Assembly: GCA_009741485.1 (NCBI GenBank)
Contig: CM019227.1
Location: 18,456,096-18,520,095 of the forward strand
Reading direction: 5' to 3'
Length of the DNA: 64,000 bases
From: Malurus cyaneus samueli
Taxonomy: Eukaryota > Chordata > Aves > Passeriformes > Maluridae
Shown in pieces: positions 38,401-48,925 of this stretch. Each line of letters opens with the position of its first letter. Position 1 is the stretch's first letter. A model generated the notes under the pieces. It was not told the origin of the DNA. It saw nothing but the letters and a program-made list of their open reading frames with translations, and did not search any database. The position numbers and the translations under genes are program-made.

Positions 38401-41400
38401 TTCATTGGCAAGTGCTGCCACTTTCTTTAACTGTTTTTAGGGTGATATTTCTCTAGATGGAAACTGCAATAAAATGAGACCAAAAATTAACTCAAAATCC
38501 TGTCATTTTAGTGTGGGGGAAAAAAAATAAACTATAGCCTTGAAATTCTGAAAAAATGGTGTCCTGGGATTTAGAATCAGTCACAGAATGGTTTGGGTTG
38601 GAAGAGACACTAAAGGCCATCCAGTTCCAAATCCCTGCCACTGGCAGGGACACCTTCCACCAGAGTAAAAATTCACAGCAGTTCCTGGGGTGGAAGGGGC
38701 AGCCCCAGCCCTGCTCACCTCGGATGTTGATGGGCAGAGCTCTCTCCACCGCCTCGGCAATGCTCCGGACAGCGCTGCTGTTGGAGGGGACATAGGCCAG
38801 CTCCCAGGGGTTGCTGGCGTGGCGGGAGGAGAAGAAGCTGGGCAGGTCATCCACAGACTCGGTGGGATAAAAGGTGGCATTGGGGTGGCTGACAGAGTGC
38901 ACGCGGTGCCGCAGCGCGATCAGGATGGTGGCGAAGAGCAGTGGCAGGCACACCTCGATCACTGTCACCAGGATCTGCCTCTTCTGCAGGGCAGCAGAGA
39001 GAAAAAATACAGGGTAAGGATATAAAATGTATTTTATAGCTATAGGTACACAGACATCTAGATGTCACAGGTATACATTTATACAGATACTATTCATACA
39101 TAGATCACTCTCACTCCAAAGAGATAAAAAAGAAGATGCAAACACAGAAGGTGCATGAGCACAGTAACGAGGTTCAGGTTATGGAAACACCCTGGAGTGG
39201 CAGCACTTGCATTCCACAAGTTTCACAACCTGGGTTTTTCCAGAGCCCAGGAATGACGCTGTGCTGACTCCCATATCCTTCAGGACTCTCCAGCCAAGGT
39301 GTCCCCTACAGTAAGCACTGCCCCAGCTCAATCCAGCCTCCATTACAGCCTCTCTCACCAGCTGCTGGGTTGAATGTCCCCAGCTGCTCCTTTGCTCCTT
39401 CCCTGTGCCCTGGGGCTCTGACAAGCACAGCAACACCGCTGGAAGCAGTGAAACGTTTTCTGCTGGAGCTGAGTTGCTCCAGGTAGCTGGACATGGGATG
39501 TGCATCCCAGGATGGAGCCTGGCAGGGCCTCTGGCCACAGGACAGCTGCAGCACTGCAAACACACTCACAGATACACCCAAACCACTTCTGCTCTGCACA
39601 CAATGGCTCAGCATTTTTTTTAATTGAGATTCAAGCTACTGGAGAATGAACTTGAGCCCCCACACTCAGCAGCTGCATCCAGAAATTACCCCCAGGGTTG
39701 CCCCTCCTGCACAATTCCCCCTAGCCAGTAATAACCCCCACCAACATAGGTTCATTAGCATGCAACCCAGGTTAATTAGCATTTCAAACTGGTGTCTCAG
39801 GGCAACTATGGTCATGTGAGCAACCTGGCCTAGTGGAAGGTGTCCCTGCCCATGGCAGGGGAGTAGGAATAAGATGAGCTTCAAGGTCCCATCCAACCCA
39901 AACCACTCCCTATTCTGTGATCTCTGACCAGAGGGCCAAGGCAGGTGGTGGTCCCAGCCAGCACCGTGCAGCACACTCACCTCCCTGCAGCCTGACTCCC
40001 CTGATGTTCTATTGCCAGGTGCCAGGACATGCTGAAGGATTCATGCTCACAACATCACTGAAAATGTCAGGCTTGCTCCCAGGGAGGAAAGCAGCAAGCA
40101 CTGGGCTGTTCCCATGGGAAACTGCATCACTCATGTGGGGAGGGAATGGAGAGGGAGGCATAGAGCTCAGCTGGGCACAGCATGGTTCCCCATGGGCAGG
40201 AGGGCAGCTTAGCCAAGTGCTTGGTAAAGAAGCCAGGCAGGTCCAGGGGAGGGGAGGTGAAGCTTGGACTCATATCAACTTATTTTCACTGGACCAGAGA
40301 AGCTGTGGCTGCCCCATCCTTGGAAATGTCCAAGGCCCAGATGAACTTGGACATTGATGCTTGGAGCACCCTGGGATAGTGAAAGGTGTCCCTGTCCATG
40401 GCAGGGAAGTGGGATGAGATTGGTTTGGTTTGGAAGGGCCTTTCTAGGATTCTGTGATTTCCTCCTGCAACCACAGGTACCTTCACCCCAGAGCAGGCTC
40501 AAGAGCAGCACAGCACATTCAGCCTCAGCCGCAGCAGTGACAGCTCAGAGATGTCCCTGGTGACAGGGGGTCATGGCTGCACACTCGGAACACATGCCCA
40601 GAGTAGCAGCAGCAGCATTAACCTTTTCTGAGGCCCCTGGCTCATTTGGGCTTTACAAGACATGGGGATTTTCCACTCTCCCCTATGTCAGGCTGGAAAG
40701 AGGAGCACCACAAGGCAAGAGGAGCACCAAGGGCTTTATTCTCACAGCCTTGCTGTCTCAGCAACAGGATTTCACCCAGCAGTCAGTGGACACACTCAGG
40801 TGGGCAGTGTCTCCAGTGGGGCAGGTAGGGAGCCCTGAGCACAGCCTGGACATCCCAGGAACAGAGACAGCTCCGCAGGAGCCAGGGTGAACAGGATCTT
40901 GGACAGATTGCTGGGAGAGGATATGAAGGGGTAAAGCCAGACTACCATCACCCTGACTCTCAGCACCCACTGCCAAAGCCAAAAACCTCTCTTGGGGCTT
41001 CCCCTGGGAGGAACTCCAGCCACAGGCAGGAGGCAGCAGCTCTGGGCAGGCAGAGAGAAAGGAGCTTTCCCAACAGCCACACTCATAAAAGCGAACGCTG
41101 CAAATGTCTGATGGGTTTATAATGCAGCCCGGGCAGCCCAGCTGCCTCCCGCTGATTTACTATCGTACTAAACCTCTCCCTATCTCTGCCTCCAGAACAG
41201 CTCCCTGCCTCCCTGAACTTGCAGGCTCATACACATTCACCAACCCTGCGGCAGAAGTCATTCAAGTGCAGTGTTCCAGAGGTGACAGGGATACTCATTC
41301 ATAATCACCACCTCTGCCTGGCCTGAGAAGCTCTGCATGAGCCACATGAGCCAGCATCCACCCTCACAGTGGGGTAAGGGTGACTTGGGAGCTCTGTGTC

Positions 41401-42401
41401 TTTACCAGGAGCTGCACTTTTGGTTGTACCCTGGTACAGTAGACCTGAGCCAGCTTGTGGCCTTGGAAAACATGCTGAGACGTGTCCCTACCCTGGAGCT
41501 ACACACAGAAAATGAAGCTTTTCTCCTGCACAGGGATGGGGGATGCTCGTGGTGGCAAATCAGCCCTACTGCCAGGCCCTTTGGTCCTTCCAAACCTTGC
41601 TCCATGCTCACTGCCTGCCGGAGAGCCAGGCACAGCCAGCGCTTCCCTCTTCCTTTGGTTTATTTTTACATCAACACCGTGCTGAGCTGCAGACGGGTAA
41701 TTGAGAGCATAAAGCCAGGCAGCAGCCATCCCTCCTCCCTCCTCTTCCGCTGCACTCTGCCAGGGATGGCCGTGGGTCCCAGCGGAGCCGCAGCATCTGC
41801 CCAGGAACAGCCATCCACACGCTGCTTAAAGGGGCTGCGGCCTTGGCCAGTGCCAGCCGGGACCTGCCAGCCCTGAGGTCCCCAAATCCTTCAGCACCAC
41901 CAAGCTGCCATGCTGGGAGGTGGGCTGACAGTGGGTGCCAGTGGTTTAGTGTTTTTAAGACCCACAAAAGCTGCTCCTGAGAGTGGTAGAAAGCATTGAA
42001 GGGAAAAAAACCCAGGGCTGCAGTGGGTTTTGGAGGCAGCAGCAGCTTCAGGGGACAGTTCACTGTCACATAGTGGGGTGTGGGGCTATCCTGTCCCAGG
42101 AGAAGGGGAGCTGAGCTCCTGGCAGCAGGGCAGGAGGGGGATGATGAGGCCAAGGAAACAGCACTGCCCATAAGGTCACACAGACCGGCACAAAACACAC
42201 CATGGGCACAAATAACCCACTTTTCCTCCTAGAGATGCCCTGGACCTACAGGGGAGGTTTCCTGGAAGAGCCAGAGGATGGGCAAGCTCTGGTGTACCCC
42301 CATTTAGCCGTGTCAGAAGCAGCCTCCCAGGCGCAGTGCCAGCCTACCTGCAGGATGTAGTTCTTCCAGAGCAGCAGCCTAAACTGTCTGAGCACAACCA
42401 T
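17443..42401 (-). CDS. ABCA3: ABCA3, lamellar-body phospholipid ABC transporter
   Basis: Full transporter with order TMD1-NBD1-TMD2-NBD2. In mammals it loads surfactant phospholipids into lamellar bodies of type II pneumocytes. Thirty coding exons join in phase to 5,121 bases (1,706 residues; human 1,704): 42401-42348, 38983-38719, 38131-38004, 37889-37724, 35809-35550, 34863-34747, 34250-34130, 33333-33160, 32521-32340, 31169-31023, 30707-30578, 29836-29682, 28924-28769, 28464-28254, 27990-27846, 26918-26820, 26665-26473, 25637-25334, 24828-24555, 23663-23459, 23009-22790, 22548-22390, 21910-21738, 21465-21331, 21205-21011, 20083-19896, 19735-19565, 19192-19005, 18902-18829 and 17574-17443. 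The N-terminus [14 protein letters not shown] keeps the xLxxKN lysosomal sorting motif. The C-terminus [14 protein letters not shown] is ABCA3-like. All introns are GT-AG except the one after 28769 (GC donor). No frame break was found. ABCA3 is the best fit; a lineage-specific close paralogue is a small possibility. Confidence 0.97.
17830..18560. repeat. AT-rich TA-repeat region in the last ABCA3 intron
   Basis: About 730 bases dominated by TATATA, TATACA and TATAGAGTATA words, with many short self-complementary stretches. It contrasts sharply with the GC-rich surroundings. It looks like a decayed TA microsatellite. Confidence 0.85.
19222..19375 (-). mobile_element. CR1 3' fragment
   Basis: Reverse of a CR1 tail: GGTTTGGGTTGGAAGCAAC, CCCCTGCCATGGACAAGGAC and TTTCCAGGGATGGGG. 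It sits in an ABCA3 intron. Confidence 0.85.
20508..20580 (+). mobile_element. Short CR1-like tail
   Basis: GACTTGATGGTCCTTGTGAG and TCCCTTCCAAATCAGAATCT match the CR1 3' end. The fragment is short and lies in an ABCA3 intron. Confidence 0.6.
23738..24075 (-). mobile_element. CR1 3' fragment
   Basis: Begins AATCACAGAATAGTCTGAG, then GGAAGGGACCCCAAGGATCA, CTCCTGGAGCTCTGGCA and CCCAGCACCCTCTGGGGGA. It is one of the better preserved copies and lies in an ABCA3 intron. Confidence 0.9.
24953..25140 (-). mobile_element. CR1 3' fragment
   Basis: GTGGGAAGGGACCCACAGGG, TCCAACTCCTGGCCCTGC and GAGCTCTGGGAGGCTTGGGG. Same subfamily as the copy at 23738, in an ABCA3 intron. Confidence 0.85.
27103..27560 (-). 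mobile_element. CR1 3' fragment, about 450 bases
   Basis: CCAGCCATGGGCAGGGACAC, TCCAGGGATCCAGGGGCAGC, AGGTGAACACCCCCAGCTCT and TCCAGAGCAGAGGGGCTTCT. It is a long truncated copy in the intron before exon 26918-26820. Confidence 0.9.
28763..28768 (-). other. ABCA3: Non-canonical GC splice donor in ABCA3
   Basis: On the minus strand the exon ends TCCAAG and the intron begins GCAGGT. Splicing at the GC gives IGDSK joined to VVMLDEP in phase, as in the family. Using the GT four bases further adds GCAG and reaches a TGA within seven codons. Confidence 0.85.
29177..29600 (-). mobile_element. CR1 3' fragment, about 420 bases
   Basis: Starts GGAATCATGGAATGGTTCAG and runs through CCAGCCATGGGCAGGGACAC and GGGCACACTATGCCAGGGC. 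Same subfamily as the copy at 27103. Confidence 0.9.
33571..34015 (-). mobile_element. CR1 3' fragment, about 440 bases
   Basis: Starts CATGGAATGGTCCGGGTTGG, with CTGCCATGGGCAGGGACAC and TCTCCAAGTTGAACACTCAC. Same subfamily as the copies at 27103 and 29177. Confidence 0.9.
35986..36085 (-). mobile_element. Short CR1 3' fragment
   Basis: CACAGAATCACCACCTTGGG, GGTTGGATGGGACCTTGAAG and CCATGGGCAGGGACACCTTC. Confidence 0.85.
36362..36575 (-). mobile_element. CR1 3' fragment
   Basis: GTGGGAAGGGACCCACAAGG, CTCCTGGAGCTCTAGCAGCC and CATATCCAACCTAAACCTCC. Same subfamily as the copies at 23738 and 24953. Confidence 0.85.
37080..37660. repeat. AT-rich low-complexity region in an ABCA3 intron
   Basis: Nearly pure A/T for about 580 bases, built of AATATA, TAAATA and TTTATA words, ending in a T-run at 37636-37646. 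It lies between the exons 35809-35550 and 37889-37724. Confidence 0.85.
38577..38665 (-). mobile_element. Short CR1 3' fragment
   Basis: CAGTCACAGAATGGTTTGGG and CCACTGGCAGGGACACCTTC. It ends about 55 bases from the ABCA3 exon 38983-38719. Confidence 0.85.
39826..39925 (+). mobile_element. Short CR1 3' fragment
   Basis: GTGGAAGGTGTCCCTGCCCA and CAAGGTCCCATCCAACCCAA, ending CTATTCTGTGATCTC. It lies in the large first coding intron of ABCA3. Confidence 0.85.
40296..40462 (+). mobile_element. CR1 3' fragment
   Basis: AGAAGCTGTGGCTGCCCCAT, CCCTGGGATAGTGAAAGGTG and ending AGGATTCTGTGATTTC. Confidence 0.88.
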
Positions 42402-42449
42402 CCTCCCATCAGAGGGGGCCCAGAGCTGCCACCGCTGCTCTGCAGGACC
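42402..42449 (-). other. ABCA3: ABCA3 5' UTR in the first coding exon
   Basis: On the minus strand an acceptor (CTCTCTTCCAG) precedes 48 non-coding bases and then the start codon in GGGAGGATGG, a good initiation context. An upstream non-coding exon must therefore exist. Confidence 0.85.
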
Positions 42450-43632
42450 CTGGAAGAGAGGAGAACAGAGCTGTGAGTGCCAGGTGCTGGTGGGGCTGGG
42501 CAGCAGGAGGCAATCATCCCACACCCCACATAGCCCAGGGCAGCTCTCTGCTTGCAGCCTGGTGCCACAGCAGCTGGCTTGACCCCAAACAAGGCAAAAT
42601 AACCATTGTGTTCCCTAAGAGCCAGAGCCCATGGTTTCTGGCATGACTATTCATGTTGTTGCTGTTGTTTCAAAACCCAATCTGGGTCCTTCCCAGCAGC
42701 AGACAGGAACAGCTTCCTCGAGCTGCAGGAGCACAGGGTTACAGAACCACAAACACCAGTCCCAGGAAGGCTGTCAAACCTCTGGCAGCCCATTATTTCA
42801 GGATGGGCGGAGACTTCAAGTTTTTTGCCTCCACCTCCTGCCCTGTGAAGCGTTGGTGCTGCAACACTGCCAGCAGAAACGCTGGTGCTTTCCCAGCAGA
42901 AACTCTCCTCGGAGAGGCGAGGATCAGAAAAGGGCAGCAAAACACAGGGGAAGGTCAGTGCTTGAGGACGATCCCCCGCCTCCTCCCTCTCTTGGAAGCA
43001 TCCGCCATCCCTTCAAGTTGTTTGTGTCTCCATTTGCAGTGGCATTTCCTGATGGAGCACTGCTGTCCCACCAGGACACTGGCTGGGATTTCAGGCTTGC
43101 AACTCAGCATGGAAAAAGAAGGGGCAGCCCTGGCACAAGCAGAGCCTCCTGCCCACACTGCTGGACTCTGGGCAGCCCCCACCAAGCAGTGCCAGCCTCT
43201 GAACACGGCCAATACCGAAAGGATCACAGTGGGCACTGCTGGGGTCAGCTCTGAGCCAGTGCTCCATAGCCTGGCAATGTTGAAAGCTGTCCCAGGGACA
43301 AGGATGGGCACATGAACCACAAACAATACCCTGTCAGATGCTCCACAGCATGTTGTCCAGCTCTGGTTGTGGTGGTATCAGCTCCCTGGATGCAGCTGGC
43401 ACCCAGCAACCCCAGCAGGGGTGCCACAGTCTGAGGAGGGGAGATGGCTGCCCCAGTGTGCCCGAGCTCGGCTCCCCAGGCCAGTGCCAATGAACGCACA
43501 GAGCAAGCAGAGCTCTGACAGCAACAGAGCTGCAGTGAGAGCAGCCTGAGACCCGTGTGGGGCTGCAGGCACAGCAACAACACACACCTGCCCCACCTGA
43601 ACTCTGCACCCACTCCTCAAACCCTCCAGGAG

Positions 43633-43785
43633 CTTCTCCTGCCTCAGCACACACCTTCCCAGCCCCAGCCCTAACCCAGGAGCCTTCTCCTGCCTCAGCA
43701 CACACCTTCCCAGCCCCAGCCCTAACCCAGGAGCCTTCTCCTGCCTTGGCACGCACCTTCCCAGCCCCAGCCCTGACCCAGACGT
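43633..43785. repeat. 51-bp tandem repeat, three copies
   Basis: Three consecutive copies each start CTTCTCCTGCC, at 43633, 43684 and 43735, exactly 51 bases apart, and contain CCTTCCCAGCCCCAGCCCT. The first two are nearly identical. It lies in the 5' intron of ABCA3. Confidence 0.95.
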
Positions 43786-46499
43786 GCTCTCAGAGCACAA
43801 AAAATCTCTTCCTCTTTGCCATTCTAGACACAGAAGACAGCCTCCCACAACAGTAGGGACATCTGTGTTCAAGGATCTTCCTCCAGTCAGGAAAAAGCAG
43901 AAGGGATCTTTTGCTTCATCCCCGAAAGTCCATCAGAACCCCCGCCCACAGCAAGTAGGAAAGGAATAGCAAGGGAGATTTGGCAAAGTCACCTTCAAGG
44001 TCCTCACAAAGTGCCATGTTGCCAGCTGAACTCTGGTCCACATGTGGCCGAGCAGAAACATCCATGCTCTGCCACAGGATCCCTTAGCAGATCCCCCAGA
44101 CCCATACACCCACACACCCCACAGAGCAGCATCTGAAATGCCCCCAAATAAGCCATGCCTGCCCCCCCCTGCCCCTCCCCCAAAGCAGAAACCTTTGTCA
44201 TGCATCCCTTTGAAAGAATCAAGTGCAAACCAAGGGAATCCAAGCTGTGGCTCATTTTAAAGGGGACAAATGCTGCAGGCCAGGCAGGAACAGGCTGCTG
44301 TCCTCGCAGAGATCCCAAACCCTGCTCGCCCCACCACACCCTCAAACTCAAGCTGCCCCACTGACTGCCCCCACGGGTCTTACTGCTGCTGCTGGGAAAA
44401 TGTCAAGCAGCTCTTAGGTAACACAAACACTATACAAAGACAGAAAACGCCATTACTGCCAATAAATGTTGTCCAAGTTTTCAAGTGTTCCAAGAAAACC
44501 CGTTCTGGACCTTTCGCTCGCTGGAGGATGAGACGAGAAGAAGCTCAGTTGGAAAAGCTCTTATTGGATTTGAGAGCAAAAATCATTTTCTAGATTCAGG
44601 GCATTTACAGAATTTTTTTTTCCTAACCTAAAACAGGATCAACCCCAAGATACCCATGGCCAGAGGCAGCTCACACAGGGCCCGGGGTCCACGTCTGGGC
44701 CCACCCTCAGCAGGAAGGGAGGGCTGAGCGCCACTGGTTGAGGATGATCTCGGAGGCATCAAGGTGCCTCACAGGAGGACACAGGCAGCACATCAGGCTG
44801 CCCCGCCAGAGATGCTCCCATTGAACCTCAGCACTACAAGATGAGACTGAATTTCCCACCAAGAGGCATGAACAAAGATATGGCAGAAGAGAGAGGTGAC
44901 CACCATCAGTTCCTCTCACCCTCGATGGAAATACCCTGCCCTTTGCACCTGACCACAGCAGGAAGAAGGTCTCCTGTATCTGTGAGTGTGGACCCACCCT
45001 GGCCATTCCCAGGGAAGTCAGTGAGGAAGGAGACACCCCTGTCTGCCCACAGCCTGCATGGGTGGATCCACAGCACCCAGTCCCTACCAGCCCCTGCCGC
45101 AGTGCTGGGCTGTGCTGGATAACGTGGTGGCAGCAGCTGCCAGCCTGGACCAGAGCTGTTCTGCCAGTGGATTTAGCTGAGGGCAGGCTGAGGATCGGCA
45201 GGGATCAAGGCCACAGCATCCTGACCCACTTGCACACCGCCTCACCGCCGGGAGGTGGCTGTGCTCGGCTGCCGCCTCAGCGGAAAGGGCCGAGCGAGCC
45301 GAGCAAAGGCCACATGCTCCTGGGAGCTGGCAGTTATTTTAGAGCACACACCGCATTTCTGCTCTTCTGATGTCTCGTTCCCATAGAAACCAGCCCTGCA
45401 AATGGCAGACGTTGCCTTTTTTTATATAAAGCCGGTGTTTCTCCCTGCTGGTTGGCAGAAGCACCGTGTCACCCCTACAAGATGAGCTGCCAGGTGCCTG
45501 TACCACTGTGGCCATGCTGAGGAGCACACTCAGGTTCCCAGGGTGGTGGCATCACACACCTGGAAAGGGCTGTCAGTCCCTGGGTACTCTCTATGCTGTC
45601 ACTGGAACAAGAAATGCCTCTCTGCTCTCCACAGTGTCTGTGTTGGAAACTAAAAGCATGAGCTGCGGTTGCAGGGCAAGGATTTTTATGGCCACCGTTT
45701 TCAGGAAGAGCAAGTGATTTCCAATGTGGGTCCATCCAGAAAGTCCCCGGTCCTGCAAAAGGCAACCGGGACCAGCAGCCACTAGACCAGCCATGAGTGT
45801 TCAAATGACACACAGCTCTCACTGTTAGGGTGCTCTCACCCTCTCAGTGTTTACAGAGATTTGGGAGTCACAACACAGCAGGACCATAAAAACCCCACCT
45901 TGGGTTGTGCAAACAGCAATAAAACTTTCTAAGAGGCTGCAAGCCTGGTGGGGTGCTGGGTGTTGCAGGGACCTCACAGCCCTCTACAAACTCAACACGC
46001 AGAGCCTGACAGATCCAGGTCTGACCCAGACAGGAACTTCAAACCTCAAAACAAAGAAGTAAACACAAACAGCACTGGGGCTGGATCCTGTTTGCAGAAT
46101 GAGGGGTTGGTTTGTGCCCTGCTGCCCTGCAATGAGGCATGGAGGGGTCAGTGGCCACAAAGAGCCTGATGGACTCCATAGTTGTGTCTGTAACAGCCTT
46201 TGTGCTGGGGCAGCAGCAGAAGAGGGGTGACAAAGCTACTGCAAGAGCTGGTCAAACCCTTTGCCTTTAAAACATCGCTGGTTTGCCCAGTGAGTTTTCA
46301 GCTGCCTGTAAAATGCCAAACTCTGCAAATTCATTTGCCTCATGGATTTAGCAAAAGAACAAGGTCTGGAACGCAACACATGTGTTTCTCATGGACCCTT
46401 GTACAACATTGCTCCTGCCTTGCAGTTGCTGAGTGGCTGGGCAGGACAGGCCACCCGGGCAGCTGTGAACAGAAGATGGGGGATCCCTTCTGCTTCTAC

Positions 46500-46855
46500 T
46501 TGGTTTTGAACACTTCCAGGGATGGTGACTCCACACTATCCTGTTCTAGAGTCTGACCACCCTTTCCATGAAGAAATTTTCCCAATATCCAACCTAAACC
46601 TGTCCTGGCACAACCTGAAACTGTTTTCTGTTGTTCCATCACTCGTTCCCAGGGAGCAGGGCCCGACCTACCGCCTGCCTACACCCTCCTGTCAGGGAGC
46701 TGTGGAGTAAGAAGGGCCCCCTTAAGGCTCTTCTCCTCCAGACAGAGCCCCTCCAGCTCCCTCAGCTGTTTCTCATTAGACTAGTGCTCCTGCCCCTTCC
46801 CCAGCTCTGTTCCATTCCCTGGACACGCTCCAGCCTCTCAGTGTCTGTCTTGGCA
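46500..46855 (-). mobile_element. CR1 3' fragment beside the ABCA3 CpG island
   Basis: GAACACTTCCAGGGATGGTG, CCAATATCCAACCTAAACCT and CCAGCTCTGTTCCATTCCC. It is a diverged copy whose right edge touches the CpG island. Confidence 0.85.
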
Positions 46856-46879
46856 CAAGAGACTTTCTCATACCGAGGG

Positions 46880-47420
46880 TCCAGGGTCCCAGGGCGCAGC
46901 GGGGCCGGCAGGTGCCCCCTTCCTCCCCACAGCCTCTGTGTCCCTCCCACGGCAGGGAAGGGTAGCCCGAGTCCCCGCGGGCGCCGTAGCGGGCCGAGCA
47001 TCCCCGGCGGAGCCCGTGCGGCGCCGGCTCCATCCCGCCGCAGCCCCGCAGCCTACGGGGACGCGACCCGCGCGCCTGCGCAGGAGCCACCGCCGGCATT
47101 GAGCCCGAGCCGCGACGGAGCGCGGAGGCGGCAGCGGGAGGAGCCGGCCAAAGGCCCGGCGCTGCCGCAGCTCCGGGCGAGGGCCGCTCCGCCGACCGGC
47201 CGAGAGACCGCGGCCCAGCGCATCCCCGCCCCCCGACACCCCACTCCAGTGTCACGTCCCCGCGGTCGCGGCGCTGGCGCCCATCACCCCTGCTCACTCA
47301 CCGGGCCGCTCGGCTGCAGCTCCGGCTCCGCTCTCCAGCCCCACCCGCGCCCGCCGCGGGACCGCCCGCACCGCGCAAGCGCCGGACAGGGGCGGGACCG
47401 GGGCGGGGCGGGGCCGTGAG
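46880..47420. promoter_or_regulatory. ABCA3: CpG island, probable ABCA3 promoter
   Basis: CpG-dense block about 4.5 kb upstream of the first coding exon. It holds the only good candidate for the missing 5' exon of ABCA3. Confidence 0.7.
47302..47400 (-). other. ABCA3: Candidate non-coding exon 1 of ABCA3
   Basis: A strong minus-strand donor (GGCCCG then GTGAGTGAG) sits at 47301 inside the CpG island. Splicing from it to the acceptor at 42449 would complete the 5' UTR. The upstream limit is a guess. Confidence 0.45.
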
Positions 47421-47431
47421 AGGGTGGGAAA

Positions 47432-47650
<219 letters not shown>

Positions 47651-47988
47651 AGCGAGTGTTGAGAGCAGAGGTGAGTGTGTGAGAGCTACTATGTGTGTAC
47701 TCTTGTGTGTATACAAGTGTGCGTGTACGTGTGTGTATATGCCTGTACACGTATATCTGTGTGCGCGTGTATGTCACTGTGTGTTCCTGTGTGTGTGTCA
47801 TCCCATGTGTGCAGTGTATTACTGTGAGCATGTCTGTGAGGTGTGTGTGCACACACTCCATGTGTGAATTGTGTGTGTGCACACCCCCTGGGAATTGCAT
47901 GCACTAGTGTGTGCGTGCACAGGACATTGTGCACCTCTGTGTGCCCCTGGCATTGCATGTGTGTCAGGTGTATGTGTGTGTGTGCCCA
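47651..47988. repeat. Degenerate TG-rich sequence
   Basis: Continuation of the TG array with frequent interruptions: GTGTGTATA, GTGCGTG, GTGTGCACA. No gene is seen. Confidence 0.8.
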
Positions 47989-48120
47989 CGTCATGGTGTG
48001 AGTGCACACTTGGGCATTGCACAGCTGTGTGCACATGCACTGGGCATGGCACGTGTGCACAGGTGTGGCACACACACGTGAGTGTATGCAAGCAGCCACG
48101 TGTGTGTAGAGCCTGTGCAT
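47989..48120 (+). repeat. Inverted duplication, left arm
   Basis: This 130-base segment (containing TTGGGCATTGCACAGCTGTG and GTATGCAAGCAGCCA) is nearly identical to the reverse complement of 50811-50942. Only a handful of positions differ. Confidence 0.93.
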
Positions 48121-48734
48121 GTGCAAGGAGCCGTGTGTGTGACAGGAGCTCACACACACTGTGGGGAGCTGTGGCTGTGAGCGGCCGTGGCAGTTCCTGG
48201 TACCGTGTCCACCTGTCTGTCCCCGCCGCTCCCGGACAGCAGCACTTCACACTGGGCCCTGCCCTTGTGCCCTGGTTTTTGGAAGCAGGTGCGAGCTCCC
48301 GTGCGTGGGAATGCAGCACTCCTGGGCCACTCCAGGGGCCAGGTGGAATGTTCCAGATAAGGTTAAAAGTGCTGGTGGTGGAGCAGGGTCACAGTTGCTG
48401 GTGGTTGGCTGCCCTGCCCTGCCCACCCTACCTGCCGGCTGCTGAGTTGACAGAAGGTGCTGCTGTTGCTGGGAACACCAAAGCAGGGAAAATTTGCACA
48501 GTGCAAGAGAGGGAGGAGGAAGAGTAGGGTGGGGAGAGGGGACTGGAATGGGGACAAGGACAGCCATGGCTCGAGGCAGCTCTGCTGAACGAGGGGCATG
48601 GGGTACCCCCTGGCAGCTGTTTGCTGCTGTGAATGCTTGGGGAGATTTGGGGTGCCCCAGTGAACCCAGCCTGCCCCTGGCCATGACGGGTAGGAGAGCA
48701 GGATAGCCCCTGGCTACTGCCTTTTTCCGTCTGA

Positions 48735-48925
48735 TAAAAAGAAGGAATACAGGCATCCGAATAGGCTGCTGAGAGAAGTGTGGAGTCCCTGGAAGTATTC
48801 AAAAGTCATGTAAATGTGGCACCTGGGGACATGGTTTAGTGGTGGCCTTCGCAGTGCTGGAGGAACAGCTGGACTTGATCTTAGCTTTTTCAACCTAAAT
48901 GATTCTATAATTCTATGATTTTATA
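48735..48925 (+). mobile_element. CR1 3' fragment
   Basis: GAGTCCCTGGAAGTATTCAA, GGGGACATGGTTTAGTGGTG and the tail AATGATTCTATAATTCTATG, typical of another CR1 subfamily. Confidence 0.88.

Larger units (their letters stand above)
31023..38983 (-). other. ABCA3: ABCA3 exons for TMD1
   Basis: These nine exons encode the first membrane half. TM1 is [21 protein letters not shown] (about residues 21-41), followed by a large extracytoplasmic loop with glycosylation-type sites such as PNATFYP and NITVVV. A cluster of hydrophobic segments follows: [64 protein letters not shown] and [19 protein letters not shown]. The last exon carries an acidic linker ([12 protein letters not shown]) leading to NBD1. 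Confidence 0.9.
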
